The notes under the pieces: generated by a model | Told to the model about the DNA's origin: nothing | Database searches by the model: none | The model's input: the letters and a program-made list of their open reading frames with translations, nothing else | Shown here: one piece after another, positions 12,730-19,955 of the stretch | Position numbering within the stretch: position 1 is the stretch's first letter | Layout: every line of letters starts with the position of its first letter | DNA from: Micromonosporaceae bacterium | Lineage (GTDB): Bacteria > Actinomycetota > Actinomycetes > Mycobacteriales > Micromonosporaceae | NCBI GenBank assembly: GCA_019690055.1 | Contig: JADGGF010000015.1 | Coordinates: 1 to 21,302 of the forward strand | Direction: 5' to 3' | DNA length: 21,302 nucleotides | Program-made: the position numbers and the translations under genes

Positions 12730-13509
12730 TCATACGAGACCAGCCTCGCCGAGGTCGCGGAGCGCATCGATGACGCTCGCGATGTGCTCGCGCATGGCCG
12801 CCTCGGCGGCCGCCGGATCGTGGTCCTGGATCGCGGCGATGATGCGCAGGTGCTGCGGGAGCGACACGGCGGGGCGGCCCGGCAGCATCGCGAGCGCGAA
12901 CTGATGGCGCACGAGCTGGCCGCGCAACATCTGGATCATGTTGTCCGCCGTGCGGTGCGCGCCGATCGTCCGGATGGTCGAGTGCAGTCTTTCGTTGAGG
13001 TCGCTGTAGCGGCGGAACTCCCCAGCGTCGACGGCGCGCCGCATGAGTAGCCCGATCTCGTCGAGCTCGCTGCACTGCTCGGGGGTCGCCAGCGAGGCGG
13101 CCCGGGCGGCGACCAGTCCCTCGATCACCATCCGTACCTCGGTGATCTCGATGGCTTCGTCGACCGACACCTTCCGCACCTGGGCGCCCTTGTTGTGCCG
13201 AACCTCGACCAGTCCCTCGGCGGCGAGATCCTGCAGGGCCGTGCGCACCGTGAATCGGCTGGCCCCGAACCGCTCGCACAACGATGCTTCCACCAGGCGC
13301 TCCCCCGGCAGGTAGTCGCCGTTGAGGATGGCCTGGCGCAACAGGTCGCGCACGCGGGATCCCCCATCGCCGGACCGGCCGGCCGATCCTGCGGTGCCGG
13401 CGCGGCCGGCCGATCCTGCGGTGCCGGCGCGGCCGGCCGATCCTGCGGTGCCGGCGCGGCCGGCGGTGGCGACCGGACGCGGTCGTACGGCCTGGTGCTC
13501 AGCGGCCAC
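12730..13509 (-). CDS. GntR-family transcriptional regulator, FCD (FadR/VanR) subfamily
   Basis: The 259-residue protein has a winged HTH (about 50-113, including GERLVEASLCERFGASRFTV followed by RTALQDLAAEGLVEV) and an all-helical FCD effector domain (120-250). Likely metal or ligand residues are Asp170 and His176 (SDLNERLHSTI), His220 (PQHLRII) and His242 (MREHI). FCD regulators typically repress catabolic operons and release DNA on binding an organic acid. It is divergent from the ring-degradation operon and shares its control region, so it is the probable pathway regulator. I chose the GTG at 13509 because GGGAGGG precedes it by about four bases. A GTG at 13572 is possible but overlaps an operator-like dyad. 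Residues 17-47 are three copies of a nine-residue Gly/Ala repeat absent from normal family members. Confidence 0.88.
   Translation of the reverse strand: MAAEHQAVRPRPVATAGRAGTAGSAGRAGTAGSAGRAGTAGSAGRSGDGGSRVRDLLRQAILNGDYLPGERLVEASLCERFGASRFTVRTALQDLAAEGLVEVRHNKGAQVRKVSVDEAIEITEVRMVIEGLVAARAASLATPEQCSELDEIGLLMRRAVDAGEFRRYSDLNERLHSTIRTIGAHRTADNMIQMLRGQLVRHQFALAMLPGRPAVSLPQHLRIIAAIQDHDPAAAEAAMREHIASVIDALRDLGEAGLV
13377..13464. repeat. 27-bp minisatellite inside the GntR gene
   Basis: Three identical 27-bp units (13377-13403, 13404-13430, 13431-13457) and a 7-bp start of a fourth encode a nine-residue Gly/Ala/Arg/Thr/Ser repeat between the start and the winged helix of the GntR regulator. The units are base-for-base identical, indicating recent expansion, and the period keeps the frame. 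Confidence 0.92.
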
Positions 13510-13564
13510 CGCACCCTCCCGTCCCTTCGTGGTCTGGCTGGCCGGCACTCTATCACCAGCGATC

Positions 13565-13582
13565 GTCAACACTTGTGCTGAC
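13565..13582. promoter_or_regulatory. Operator-like dyad near the GntR start
   Basis: GTCAACAC (13565-13572) and GTGCTGAC (13575-13582) form an inverted repeat with one mismatch around TT. The GTTGAC half is shared with the operator at 13637-13650, so this may be a second binding site for the same regulator, placed to control its own gene. Confidence 0.4.
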
Positions 13583-13612
13583 GCGAGATTGCCAGTACGG
13601 TACCGGCTTACG

Positions 13613-13642
13613 TTGACACACGGGGATCGTCACCAAGATTGT
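13613..13642 (+). promoter_or_regulatory. Promoter of the ring-degradation operon
   Basis: TTGACA at 13613-13618 is a perfect -35 box. Eighteen bases on, GATTGT (13637-13642) is a modest -10, which would start transcription near 13649. The -10 is the left arm of the dyad at 13637-13650. A Shine-Dalgarno GGAGG (13663-13667) lies just before the first gene. Confidence 0.5.
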
Positions 13643-13650
13643 TGACAATC
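13637..13650. promoter_or_regulatory. Likely GntR/FCD operator
   Basis: GATTGTTGACAATC is a dyad with perfect six-base arms around TG. TTGT-N2-ACAA cores of this kind are typical of FCD-type GntR sites. It covers the proposed -10 and start point of the catabolic operon, so binding should repress it. Confidence 0.6.
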
Positions 13651-13670
13651 GTGTTATCGGTCGGAGGTCC

Positions 13671-14402
13671 ATGGTGCCGGCTCGCTCCATGCTTGTAATC
13701 ACGGCCCACCCGGGCGACTTCGTCTGGCGCTGTGCCGGAGCCATCGCCCTGGCCTCCTCTCGGGGTGAACGGGTCGTCATCGCGTGCCTGAGCTTCGGCG
13801 AGCGCGGAGAGTCCGCCTCGCTGTGGCGCAAGGGTTGGTCGCTCGATGAGGTGAAGGCGCACCGCCGATCCGAGGCGGAGCGGGCCGCGGCGGTGCTCGG
13901 GGCCGAGATCCGCTGTTACGACGCCGGGGACTATCCGCTGGAGGAGACGCCGCAGTTGCGGCAGGCCCTGATCGACCTCTACCGCGAGGTGCAGCCGGCG
14001 GTGGTGCTCACCCATGCGCCCGCCGATCCGTACAACCACGACCACGCCGTGGCCCACGCCATCGCCACCCGGACGCGGGTGCTCGCGCAGGCCCCCGGCG
14101 TGGCCGGGCCCGGCGAGGTCATCGGCGCTCCGCCCGTCTTCTGCTTCGAGCCGCATCAACCGGAGCAGTGCGGCTTCATGCCGAACGTGCTGCTCGACAT
14201 CACGCCGGTCTGGGTGCGCAAGGTCGAGGCCATGGCGATCCTGGGTGCGCAGGGCCACCTGGTCTCGTACTACACCGAGCTCGGGCGGCGCCGGGGCACG
14301 CAGGCGGCGCGCAACTCCGGCCCCAACCTCGGCCTGCCCAGCGAGGTCTACGCCGAGGCGTACCAGCGAATCTTTCCTCAGGTCACCCAGGAGCTGTCGT
14401 GA
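13671..14402 (+). CDS. galB: PIG-L family 4-oxalomesaconate hydratase (GalB-like)
   Basis: The 243-residue protein has the PIG-L/LmbE fold. The zinc motif is AHPGDFVWR (12-20) instead of the deacetylase AHPDDE; the xxDFVWR form is what I associate with GalB-type hydratases. NHDHAVAH (122-129) supplies further ligands. CLSFGERGESASLWRKGWS (39-57) is also characteristic. GalB, known from Pseudomonas putida gallate catabolism, hydrates a 4-oxalomesaconate tautomer to 4-carboxy-4-hydroxy-2-oxoadipate. Members of PIG-L also deacetylate sugars, but the neighbours (aldolase and tautomerase) favour the hydratase. The ATG at 13671 follows GGAGG by only three bases; ATG 13689 is an alternative. Its stop overlaps the aldolase start by four bases. 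First gene of the operon. Confidence 0.82.
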   Translation: MVPARSMLVITAHPGDFVWRCAGAIALASSRGERVVIACLSFGERGESASLWRKGWSLDEVKAHRRSEAERAAAVLGAEIRCYDAGDYPLEETPQLRQALIDLYREVQPAVVLTHAPADPYNHDHAVAHAIATRTRVLAQAPGVAGPGEVIGAPPVFCFEPHQPEQCGFMPNVLLDITPVWVRKVEAMAILGAQGHLVSYYTELGRRRGTQAARNSGPNLGLPSEVYAEAYQRIFPQVTQELS

Positions 14403-15091
14403 CCGCCCACGTGATCGTGCGGGACTTCGAGCGCGTCGACCCGGCTCTGGCGGAGGGCCTGGCCGCCCTCGGTGTGTCCACTGTGCACGAAGCCGACCAG
14501 CGGCGGGGCGCCCTGGCCCCCGAGATCCGACCCATCCAGAGTGGTGTCTGTATCGCCGGCCCCGCGGTCACGGTCTCCTGCCACCCGGGGGACAACCTCA
14601 TGATCCACGCGGCGGTCGAGACGTGCCGGCCCGGTGACGTCGTCGTGGTCGCCACGACGTCGCCGTCGACCGACGGCATGCTCGGGGAGCTGTTGGCCAC
14701 CTCGCTGCGGGCGCACGGGGCGATCGGGGTCGTCCTCGACGCCGGGGTACGCGACGTGGCCCAGTTGCGCGCCATGGGATTTCCCGTCTGGGCCCGGGCC
14801 ATCAGTCCTCGGGGGACGGTGAAGGCCAGCCCGGGCTCGGTCAACGTACCCGTGGTCTGCGCGGGTCAGGTCGTGTACCCCGGGGACGCGATCGTCGCGG
14901 ACGACGACGGGGTGGTCGTGGTGCCGCGCGCCCGGGCGGCCGCCGTGCTCGAGGCGGGGCGCCGGCGCGAGGCGGCGGAGGCGGGCAAGCGTGAGCGCTT
15001 GGCGGCGGGCGAGTTGGGCGTGGACATGTACAACCTGCGCCCGTTGCTCGCCGAGCTCGGTGTGTCCTATCTGGATCGGCCACCGACATGA
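14399..15091 (+). CDS. galC: 4-carboxy-4-hydroxy-2-oxoadipate aldolase (GalC/LigK-like, RraA fold)
   Basis: The 230-residue protein is a class II pyruvate aldolase of the HMG/CHA type. AGPAVTVSCHPGDNLMIHAA (53-72) and GELLATSL (96-103) form the pyruvate and phosphate-like site. GAIGVVLDAGVRDVAQLRAM (107-126) carries the Arg118-Asp119 pair that binds substrate and the divalent metal. YPGDAIVADDDGVVVVP (160-176) closes the fold. These enzymes split 4-carboxy-4-hydroxy-2-oxoadipate into pyruvate and oxaloacetate and are related to the RNase E inhibitor RraA, but the aldolase motifs and context favour catabolism. The GTG at 14399 overlaps the previous stop (GTGA) and has CAGGAG upstream; the longer frame to 14168 lies antiphase inside galB. 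Its stop overlaps the next ATG. Confidence 0.88.
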   Translation: MTAHVIVRDFERVDPALAEGLAALGVSTVHEADQRRGALAPEIRPIQSGVCIAGPAVTVSCHPGDNLMIHAAVETCRPGDVVVVATTSPSTDGMLGELLATSLRAHGAIGVVLDAGVRDVAQLRAMGFPVWARAISPRGTVKASPGSVNVPVVCAGQVVYPGDAIVADDDGVVVVPRARAAAVLEAGRRREAAEAGKRERLAAGELGVDMYNLRPLLAELGVSYLDRPPT

Positions 15092-16215
15092 GCAGAGGCA
15101 TTCCCGTCATGGTGCTGCGGGGAGGGACGTCCAAGGGCGCGTACTTCCTCGCCAAGGACCTGCCCGCCGACCCGCGCGAGCGGGACGCCCTGCTGCTGGC
15201 GGTGATGGGCTCGCCGGACCCGCGCCAGATCGACGGCATCGGCGGTGGGCATCCGCTCACCAGCAAGGTCGCCGTCGTCTCGCCGTCGACCGACGAACAG
15301 TCCGATGTGGACTATCTCTTCCTCCAGGTCCAGGTGGACAAGCCGGTGGTGAGCGCGGAGCAGCCGTGCGGCAACATCCTGGCCGGGGTCGGGCCGTTCG
15401 CGATCGAGCGTGGTCTGGTCAGCCCGTTCGGCGAGGTGACCCCCGTACGGGTCCGGATGGTCAACACCGGGGCGCGGGCGACGGTCCATGTCCCGACGCC
15501 GGCGGGGCGGGTCGAGTACGACGGCACGACCGCGATCGCCGGAGTCCCGGGCACGGCCGCGCGCATCGTCATCGACTTCTGGGATACTGCCGGCTCGGTC
15601 GCGCCCGCTCTGCTGCCGACCGGAAACCGGGTCGACACGGTGAACGGCGTCCCCATGACGCTCATCGACAACGGCATGCCGGTCGCGATCCTCGACGCCA
15701 CCTCGGTCGGCGTCACCGGCCACGAGACGCCGGAGGAGTTGGAGTCGAATACGGACCTGCGCCAGCAGGTCGAGTCCCTGCGGTTGGCCGCCGGCCTCTC
15801 GATGGGGCTCGGTGATGTGGCCGCGACGACGGTGCCCAAGATGTGTCTGGCCGCTCCGCCCACCCAGAGCGGGACGCTGGCCACCCGGATGTTCATCCCG
15901 CACCGGGTGCACACCGCCATTGGCGTCCTCGCCGCGGTGACCGTCGGGACGGCGGTGGCGATTCCGGGGACGGTCGCCGCCGACGTTGTGTCGCGCGGCT
16001 CGAGCGGCCACGCGACGGACGACCCGGCCCCAGCCGACGTGATCCGCCTGGAGCATCCGACCGGTTGGTTCGACGTGGTCATCGACGTGTCCGCTACCCA
16101 GGACGACATCTCGGTCGGCCGTTCCAGCATCGTCCGGACGGCCCGCCTGCTGCTCGACGGAGCTGTCTATCCCGGACCGCCCCGCTCACTCGGCAACATT
16201 GAGGGAGGCCCATGA
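15088..16215 (+). CDS. galD: 4-oxalomesaconate tautomerase (GalD-like, PrpF family)
   Basis: The 375-residue protein belongs to the PrpF/diaminopimelate-epimerase-like fold. Diagnostic blocks are VMVLRGGTSKGAYFLAKDLP (7-26), DGIGGGHPLTSKVAVVSPS (49-67), AEQPCGNILAGVGPFAIERG (90-109, Cys94 near the active site) and MFIPHRVHTAIG near the C-terminus. This architecture fits GalD, which converts the keto form of 4-oxalomesaconate to the enol tautomer used by the hydratase. PrpF itself isomerises aconitate, an alternative if the operon handled a methylcitrate-type acid, but no prpBCD genes are present. The length is typical. The ATG at 15088 overlaps the aldolase stop by four bases and the stop overlaps the dioxygenase start, so expression is coupled. 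Confidence 0.87.
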   Translation: MSRGIPVMVLRGGTSKGAYFLAKDLPADPRERDALLLAVMGSPDPRQIDGIGGGHPLTSKVAVVSPSTDEQSDVDYLFLQVQVDKPVVSAEQPCGNILAGVGPFAIERGLVSPFGEVTPVRVRMVNTGARATVHVPTPAGRVEYDGTTAIAGVPGTAARIVIDFWDTAGSVAPALLPTGNRVDTVNGVPMTLIDNGMPVAILDATSVGVTGHETPEELESNTDLRQQVESLRLAAGLSMGLGDVAATTVPKMCLAAPPTQSGTLATRMFIPHRVHTAIGVLAAVTVGTAVAIPGTVAADVVSRGSSGHATDDPAPADVIRLEHPTGWFDVVIDVSATQDDISVGRSSIVRTARLLLDGAVYPGPPRSLGNIEGGP

Positions 16216-17177
16216 TTCGCGATATCGCCCATTTGTCCTCAGTGGAGCTTTATACGCCGGTGCTCGACGACACCGTTGCCTTCTTCCGCGACCTCATGGC
16301 CATGGAGGTGGTGGACCGGCGCGGCGACAGCGTGTACCTGCACGCCTGGGACGACTACGAGCTCTTCACCGTCAAGGTGACCGGTCACCATACCTCGGGC
16401 GTCGGTCGCACCTGGTTGCGGGCCAGCAGCGAGGAGGCGTTGGCGCGGCGGGTGGCCCTGCTCGAGGCGGAAGGCCTCGGCGAGGGCTGGAGTGAGGATG
16501 AGCCGGCGTACGGCCCCGTCTTCCACTTCACCGACTTCGATGGTCACAAGTTCGGCCTCTACTGGCACACCCACCGGTACACGCCGGGTCCGGAGCAGCG
16601 GCCGTCGCTCAAGAACCAGGCGGCGCGCTTCCCCGGGCGGGGCGCCAACATCCGCCGCCTCGACCACGTCAACTTCCTCGCCTCGCAGATCCCGCCCCAG
16701 GACCGGTTCCTGGCCGAGCTGCTGGGGGCGCGCAAGAGCGAGCAGATCATGCTCGACGACGGCTCGCTCGCCGCGGTCTGGTTCACCGTGACCGACAAGT
16801 CATACGATCTTGTCTATACCAGTGACTGGACCGGCAGCCGGGGTCGCCTGCACCACGCGGCGTTCGCGACCGACACGCGGGAGGACATCCTGCGCGCGGC
16901 GGACGTTTTCCTGGAGGCCGGCATCTTCATCGAGACCGGACCCCACAAGCACGCGATCCAGCAGACGTTCTTCCTCTACGTGTGGGAGCCCGGCGGCAAC
17001 CGGATCGAGCTGTGCAACGCCGGGGCCCGGTTGTTGCTCGCCCCCGACCACGAGGTCATCACGTGGACCCAGGCCGAGCGAGCCAAGGGGCAGGCCTGGG
17101 GCCTGAAGACCATCGAGACATTCCATACCCACGGCACACCTCCGGTCGATGCCTCGCCCAGTGGCGGGCTGGACTGA
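16212..17177 (+). CDS. VOC-family (type I) extradiol ring-cleavage dioxygenase
   Basis: The 321-residue protein has two VOC domains, as in catechol 2,3-dioxygenases. The N-terminal one (about 6-125, VELYTPVLDDTVAFFRDLMA) is structural. The C-terminal one (about 148-280) holds the 2-His-1-carboxylate iron site: RRLDHVNFLAS (His152), GRLHHAAFATD (His214 or His215) and PGGNRIELCN (Glu266). KHAIQQTFFLYVWEPGGNR matches the PheB-like catechol dioxygenase signature. It should cleave an ortho-diphenol next to one hydroxyl using Fe(II) and O2. As last gene of an operon otherwise dedicated to 4-oxalomesaconate, its likely substrate is gallate or a similar hydroxylated benzoate; that is inference. The ATG overlaps the galD stop (ATGA). 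No LigB-type dioxygenase is present. Confidence 0.88.
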   Translation: MIRDIAHLSSVELYTPVLDDTVAFFRDLMAMEVVDRRGDSVYLHAWDDYELFTVKVTGHHTSGVGRTWLRASSEEALARRVALLEAEGLGEGWSEDEPAYGPVFHFTDFDGHKFGLYWHTHRYTPGPEQRPSLKNQAARFPGRGANIRRLDHVNFLASQIPPQDRFLAELLGARKSEQIMLDDGSLAAVWFTVTDKSYDLVYTSDWTGSRGRLHHAAFATDTREDILRAADVFLEAGIFIETGPHKHAIQQTFFLYVWEPGGNRIELCNAGARLLLAPDHEVITWTQAERAKGQAWGLKTIETFHTHGTPPVDASPSGGLD

Positions 17178-17188
17178 CCGGAACGCGG

Positions 17189-17205
17189 CGTTCGCTTAGC
17201 GAACG
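17189..17205. promoter_or_regulatory. Inverted repeat after the dioxygenase gene
   Basis: CGTTCGC (17189-17195) and GCGAACG (17199-17205) are a perfect dyad around TTA, 11 bases after the dioxygenase stop. No T tract follows. The CGTTCG half-site recurs in the dyad at 17303-17323, so it could be a second operator rather than, or as well as, a transcript-end hairpin. Confidence 0.45.
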
Positions 17206-17262
17206 AATGTCGCGATCACGTAACAGATGGCTCAACGACATCGCAATCTGCCCCTCGAGCCG

Positions 17263-17291
17263 TTGACGCCTACCGGTGACGGCCCTACGTT
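17263..17291 (+). promoter_or_regulatory. Promoter of the ABC importer operon
   Basis: TTGACG (17263-17268) and TACGTT (17286-17291) are separated by exactly 17 bases, an excellent housekeeping-type promoter. Transcription should start near 17298, leaving a leader of about 65 bases that contains the dyad at 17303-17323 and a GGAG Shine-Dalgarno just before the ATG. Confidence 0.65.
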
Positions 17292-17302
17292 CACTCCAAG
17301 AA

Positions 17303-17323
17303 CGTTCGTACGGAATACGAACG
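17303..17323. promoter_or_regulatory. Likely operator of the ABC importer operon
   Basis: CGTTCGTA (17303-17310) and TACGAACG (17316-17323) form a perfect 8-bp dyad around CGGAA, immediately downstream of the predicted transcription start. This position is classic for a repressor site. It does not resemble the GATTGT dyad upstream of galB, so a different regulator, not encoded in this window, is expected. Confidence 0.6.
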
Positions 17324-17363
17324 ACCCCGTCCACGTCCCGACAGTCCTAGCGATGGAGTACTC

Positions 17364-18326
17364 ATGAGAATGCGAAGGCTGGCCGCGCTGTTTGCCGGCG
17401 CGACGCTTGTCATATCGGCCGCCGCCTGCGGTGGCGAGAAGACCCCGACCACTCCGACCACGCCCGGTGGGCCGGACACGGTGAACGTGGGCGTCATCCC
17501 GATCGTCGACGTCGCCCCGATCTTCCTCGGCGAGTCGAAGGGCTTCTTCACCGAGGAGAACATCGACCTCAACCTGGACACGGCGGCCGGTGGCGCGGCC
17601 ATCCTGCCGGGCGTGGACGGCGGAACCTTCCAGTTCGGCTTCAGCAACGCGCCATCCGTTCTGATCGCCCAGACCAACGGCCTGGACATCAAGGCGATCG
17701 CCTCCGGCAACGGGACCGCGGGCGACCCGGACAACGACTTCAGCGGCCTCGTCGTGAAGGACCCCTCGATCACCCGGCCGGCCCAGCTGGCCGGCAAGAA
17801 GGTCGCGGCCAACACGCAGGGCGGCATCGTCGAGCTGGCCATCCGCGAGCTGGTCGCCAAGGACGGCGGTGACCCGAACAGCCTCGAGATCGTCGCGATC
17901 GGCTTCCCCGACATGGTCGCGGCCCTGGACAACGACCAGGTGGACGCCATCTTCGCGGTCGAGCCGACGCTGTCCGCGGCGAAGGCCAAGGGCTGGAGCG
18001 TCCTCGGCTCCTTTGCCACGATCGACCCGAAGATGACGGTGGCGCTCTACGTGACGTCGGGCAAGCTCGCCCAGGAGAATCCGGACCTCGTGGCGCGGTT
18101 CACCCGGGCCATCAAGAAGTCGCTGGAGTACGCGCAGTCGCATCCGGACGAGGTTCGTGAGATTGTTGGCACCTACACGAACGTCCCCGCGGAGGTCCGC
18201 GCCAACATGACCCTGCCCGGCTGGCCGACCGAGATCGACTCCGGCTCACTGGATACCCTGGCCGACTTGATCGTCAAGTACGGCGTGACCGACACCCGTC
18301 CCGACGTCTCCGCCATTCTTTCGTGA
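17364..18326 (+). CDS. NitT/TauT-type ABC transporter substrate-binding lipoprotein
   Basis: The 320-residue protein is an NMT1/SsuA-like periplasmic-binding-fold protein. MRMRRLAALFAGATLVISAA precedes Cys22, the lipid-anchored residue, followed by a Thr/Pro-rich linker. VNVGVIPIVDVAPIFLGESKGFFTEENIDL (about 41-70) is the family N-terminal signature; FGFSNAPSVLIAQTNGLDIKAIA and QLAGKKVAANTQGGIVELAI follow. It binds solute outside the membrane and delivers it to the permeases. Family members carry taurine, nitrate, thiamine precursors, phthalate or other aromatic acids. The location beside a ring-degradation operon suggests an aromatic carboxylate, but this is inference. GGAG about five bases before the ATG supports the start. 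The stop overlaps the next start (GTGA). Confidence 0.9.
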   Translation: MRMRRLAALFAGATLVISAAACGGEKTPTTPTTPGGPDTVNVGVIPIVDVAPIFLGESKGFFTEENIDLNLDTAAGGAAILPGVDGGTFQFGFSNAPSVLIAQTNGLDIKAIASGNGTAGDPDNDFSGLVVKDPSITRPAQLAGKKVAANTQGGIVELAIRELVAKDGGDPNSLEIVAIGFPDMVAALDNDQVDAIFAVEPTLSAAKAKGWSVLGSFATIDPKMTVALYVTSGKLAQENPDLVARFTRAIKKSLEYAQSHPDEVREIVGTYTNVPAEVRANMTLPGWPTEIDSGSLDTLADLIVKYGVTDTRPDVSAILS

Positions 18327-19144
18327 ACCCATACCGTTCGTTCCTGAGCAGGGTCGGCACCTCGCCGGCCCTGCTCGGCCTGCTCGGCCTCGGTGTCTTC
18401 GCGGTGCTGCTCGAGATCCTGCCGCGCGCCGGGGTGCTCAGTTCCGACTACTTCCCGCCCACGAGCCGGATCATCGGGGCGCTGTGGCGGGAGCTCGGCC
18501 GGCCGGACGAGCAGTTCAGACCCTCGTTGCTCACCGCACTCAGCGACACGCTGGTCACGTGGCTGTACGGCCTGTCCATCGCGGTCGCGGCCGGGATCGT
18601 GCTGGGGCTGATCATCGGCTCCCTGCCGCTGCTGCGGGAGTTCACCGCGTCGACCATCGAGTTCCTGCGCCCGATACCCTCCGTGGCCCTCATCCCGGGG
18701 CTCATCGTGCTGCTGGGCGTCGGCCGGGAGCCGACACTGGTGATTGTCGTCTATGCATCGTTCTGGCAGGTGCTCGTGCAGGTGCTCTACGGCGTGGCCG
18801 ACGTCGACCCGGTCGCCCGCGACACGGCCCGCTCGTACCATCTCGGCCCGCTGCGCCGGGTCCGCTACGTGATCTGGCCGACGGCGCTGCCCTACGTGAT
18901 GACCGGCATCCGGCTCGCCACGACGGTCGCGCTGATCGTGACCATCACCGGTGAGATGGTCATCGGCACGCCCGGCTTGGGCGACAACCTGTACATCGCC
19001 TACAGCGGCGGTGACGTGCCGGTCATGTACGCGCTGATTCTGGTCACTGGCCTGATCGGCGTCGTGGCCAACACCATCACGCGGGCCGGGGAGCGGATCG
19101 TCCTGCGCTGGCACCCGTCCGTCCGGGGGGAGGTCGCCGCGTGA
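18323..19144 (+). CDS. ABC transporter permease (NitT/TauT type), first
   Basis: The 273-residue inner-membrane protein has about six hydrophobic helices. The BPD_transp_1 coupling (EAA) loop reads ARDTARSYHLGPLRRVRYVIWPTALPYVMTGIR, in which A...G...R...P contacts the ATPase. A conserved LRPIPSVALIPGLIVLLGVGREP segment typical of SsuC/TauC permeases precedes it. The GTG at 18323 lies within the stop of the lipoprotein gene. Its own stop overlaps the start of a second, different permease. Two non-identical permeases imply a heterodimeric channel, whereas most NitT/TauT systems use one permease gene as a homodimer. Confidence 0.9.
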   Translation: MNPYRSFLSRVGTSPALLGLLGLGVFAVLLEILPRAGVLSSDYFPPTSRIIGALWRELGRPDEQFRPSLLTALSDTLVTWLYGLSIAVAAGIVLGLIIGSLPLLREFTASTIEFLRPIPSVALIPGLIVLLGVGREPTLVIVVYASFWQVLVQVLYGVADVDPVARDTARSYHLGPLRRVRYVIWPTALPYVMTGIRLATTVALIVTITGEMVIGTPGLGDNLYIAYSGGDVPVMYALILVTGLIGVVANTITRAGERIVLRWHPSVRGEVAA

Positions 19145-19929
19145 AGGCCGTGATCACCGGACTGCGACGGGTCGTCGCCCTGGTCGGCCTGCCGATCGTC
19201 CTCCTGCTGGTCTGGTGGTTCGCCAGCGCCGACAGCCACACCGCCGCCATGCCACCGCTCAAGCGGATACTCAAGGTCTTCCCCGACACCTGGTTCGGCG
19301 AGCGGCTGACGGACGATGTCCTGCCGAGCCTTATCCGGCTCACCGAGGGCTACTGTGCCGCGCTGGTCATCGGGATCGTCGCCGGGGTGGCGATCGGATC
19401 GAGCCGGACGGTGCGCGCGTTCGTCGAGCCCGTCCTGGAGTTCCTGCGGGCCATACCCCCGCCGGCCCTGGTGCCGATCCTGTTCCTGATCGCCGGCATC
19501 GGCGACACCACCAAGATTCTGGTCATCATCGCCGGCTGCGTCTGGCCAATCCTGCTCAACACCGTCGAAGGCGTCCGGGGCGTCGATCCGGTGCTCGTCG
19601 ACACCTGTCTCACTTACCGGGTGAGCGGGCTGCTGCGGCTGCGCACGTTCGTCCTCCGCTCGGCGAGCCCGCAGATCATGACCGGCGCCCGCCAGGCGCT
19701 CTCGGTCGGCATCATCCTCATGGTGATCAGCGAGCTGAAGGCATCGACCGATGGCCTCGGCTACACCTTCGAGCAGTTCCAGACGCGGTTCCAGTACCCG
19801 CAGATGTGGAGCGGCGTCCTGGTGCTGGGCCTCATCGGTGTGGTGCTCTCGCTGCTGTTCCGGTTCGTGGAGAGCCGCGTTCTCGCCTGGCACCGCGGTC
19901 AGCGGGCCGCCGAGCGTACGTCCCTGTAA
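19141..19929 (+). CDS. ABC transporter permease (NitT/TauT type), second
   Basis: The 262-residue integral membrane protein is homologous in architecture to the preceding permease but clearly diverged. The N-terminal helix VVALVLLPIVLLLVWWF-like region is followed by DDVLPSLIRLTEGYCAALVIG, LEFLRAIPPPALVPILFLIAGIGDT and the coupling loop VDTCLTYRVSGLLRLRTFVL followed by RSASPQIMTGARQ. The C-terminus GYTFEQFQTRFQYPQMW-like segment is usual for the family. The GTG at 19141 overlaps the previous stop by four bases. With the first permease it would form the translocation pore. The gap to the ATPase is 26 bases and holds a strong ribosome-binding site. Confidence 0.9.
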   Translation: MKAVITGLRRVVALVGLPIVLLLVWWFASADSHTAAMPPLKRILKVFPDTWFGERLTDDVLPSLIRLTEGYCAALVIGIVAGVAIGSSRTVRAFVEPVLEFLRAIPPPALVPILFLIAGIGDTTKILVIIAGCVWPILLNTVEGVRGVDPVLVDTCLTYRVSGLLRLRTFVLRSASPQIMTGARQALSVGIILMVISELKASTDGLGYTFEQFQTRFQYPQMWSGVLVLGLIGVVLSLLFRFVESRVLAWHRGQRAAERTSL

Positions 19930-19955
19930 GACATCCGCCCACAAAGGAGGACCGG

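Noticed and set aside
13377..13464. CRISPR-like array
   Set aside because: The units are contiguous with no spacers, lie inside a coding sequence and keep the reading frame; there are no cas genes.
13510..13572. GTG 13572 as the start of the FCD regulator
   Set aside because: It lies in an operator-like dyad without a Shine-Dalgarno sequence, whereas GTG 13509 has GGGAGGG upstream. It remains possible.
15088..16215. PrpF of a methylcitrate cycle
   Set aside because: No prpB, prpC, prpD or acnD genes are present; the hydratase, aldolase and dioxygenase neighbours fit an oxalomesaconate tautomerase better.
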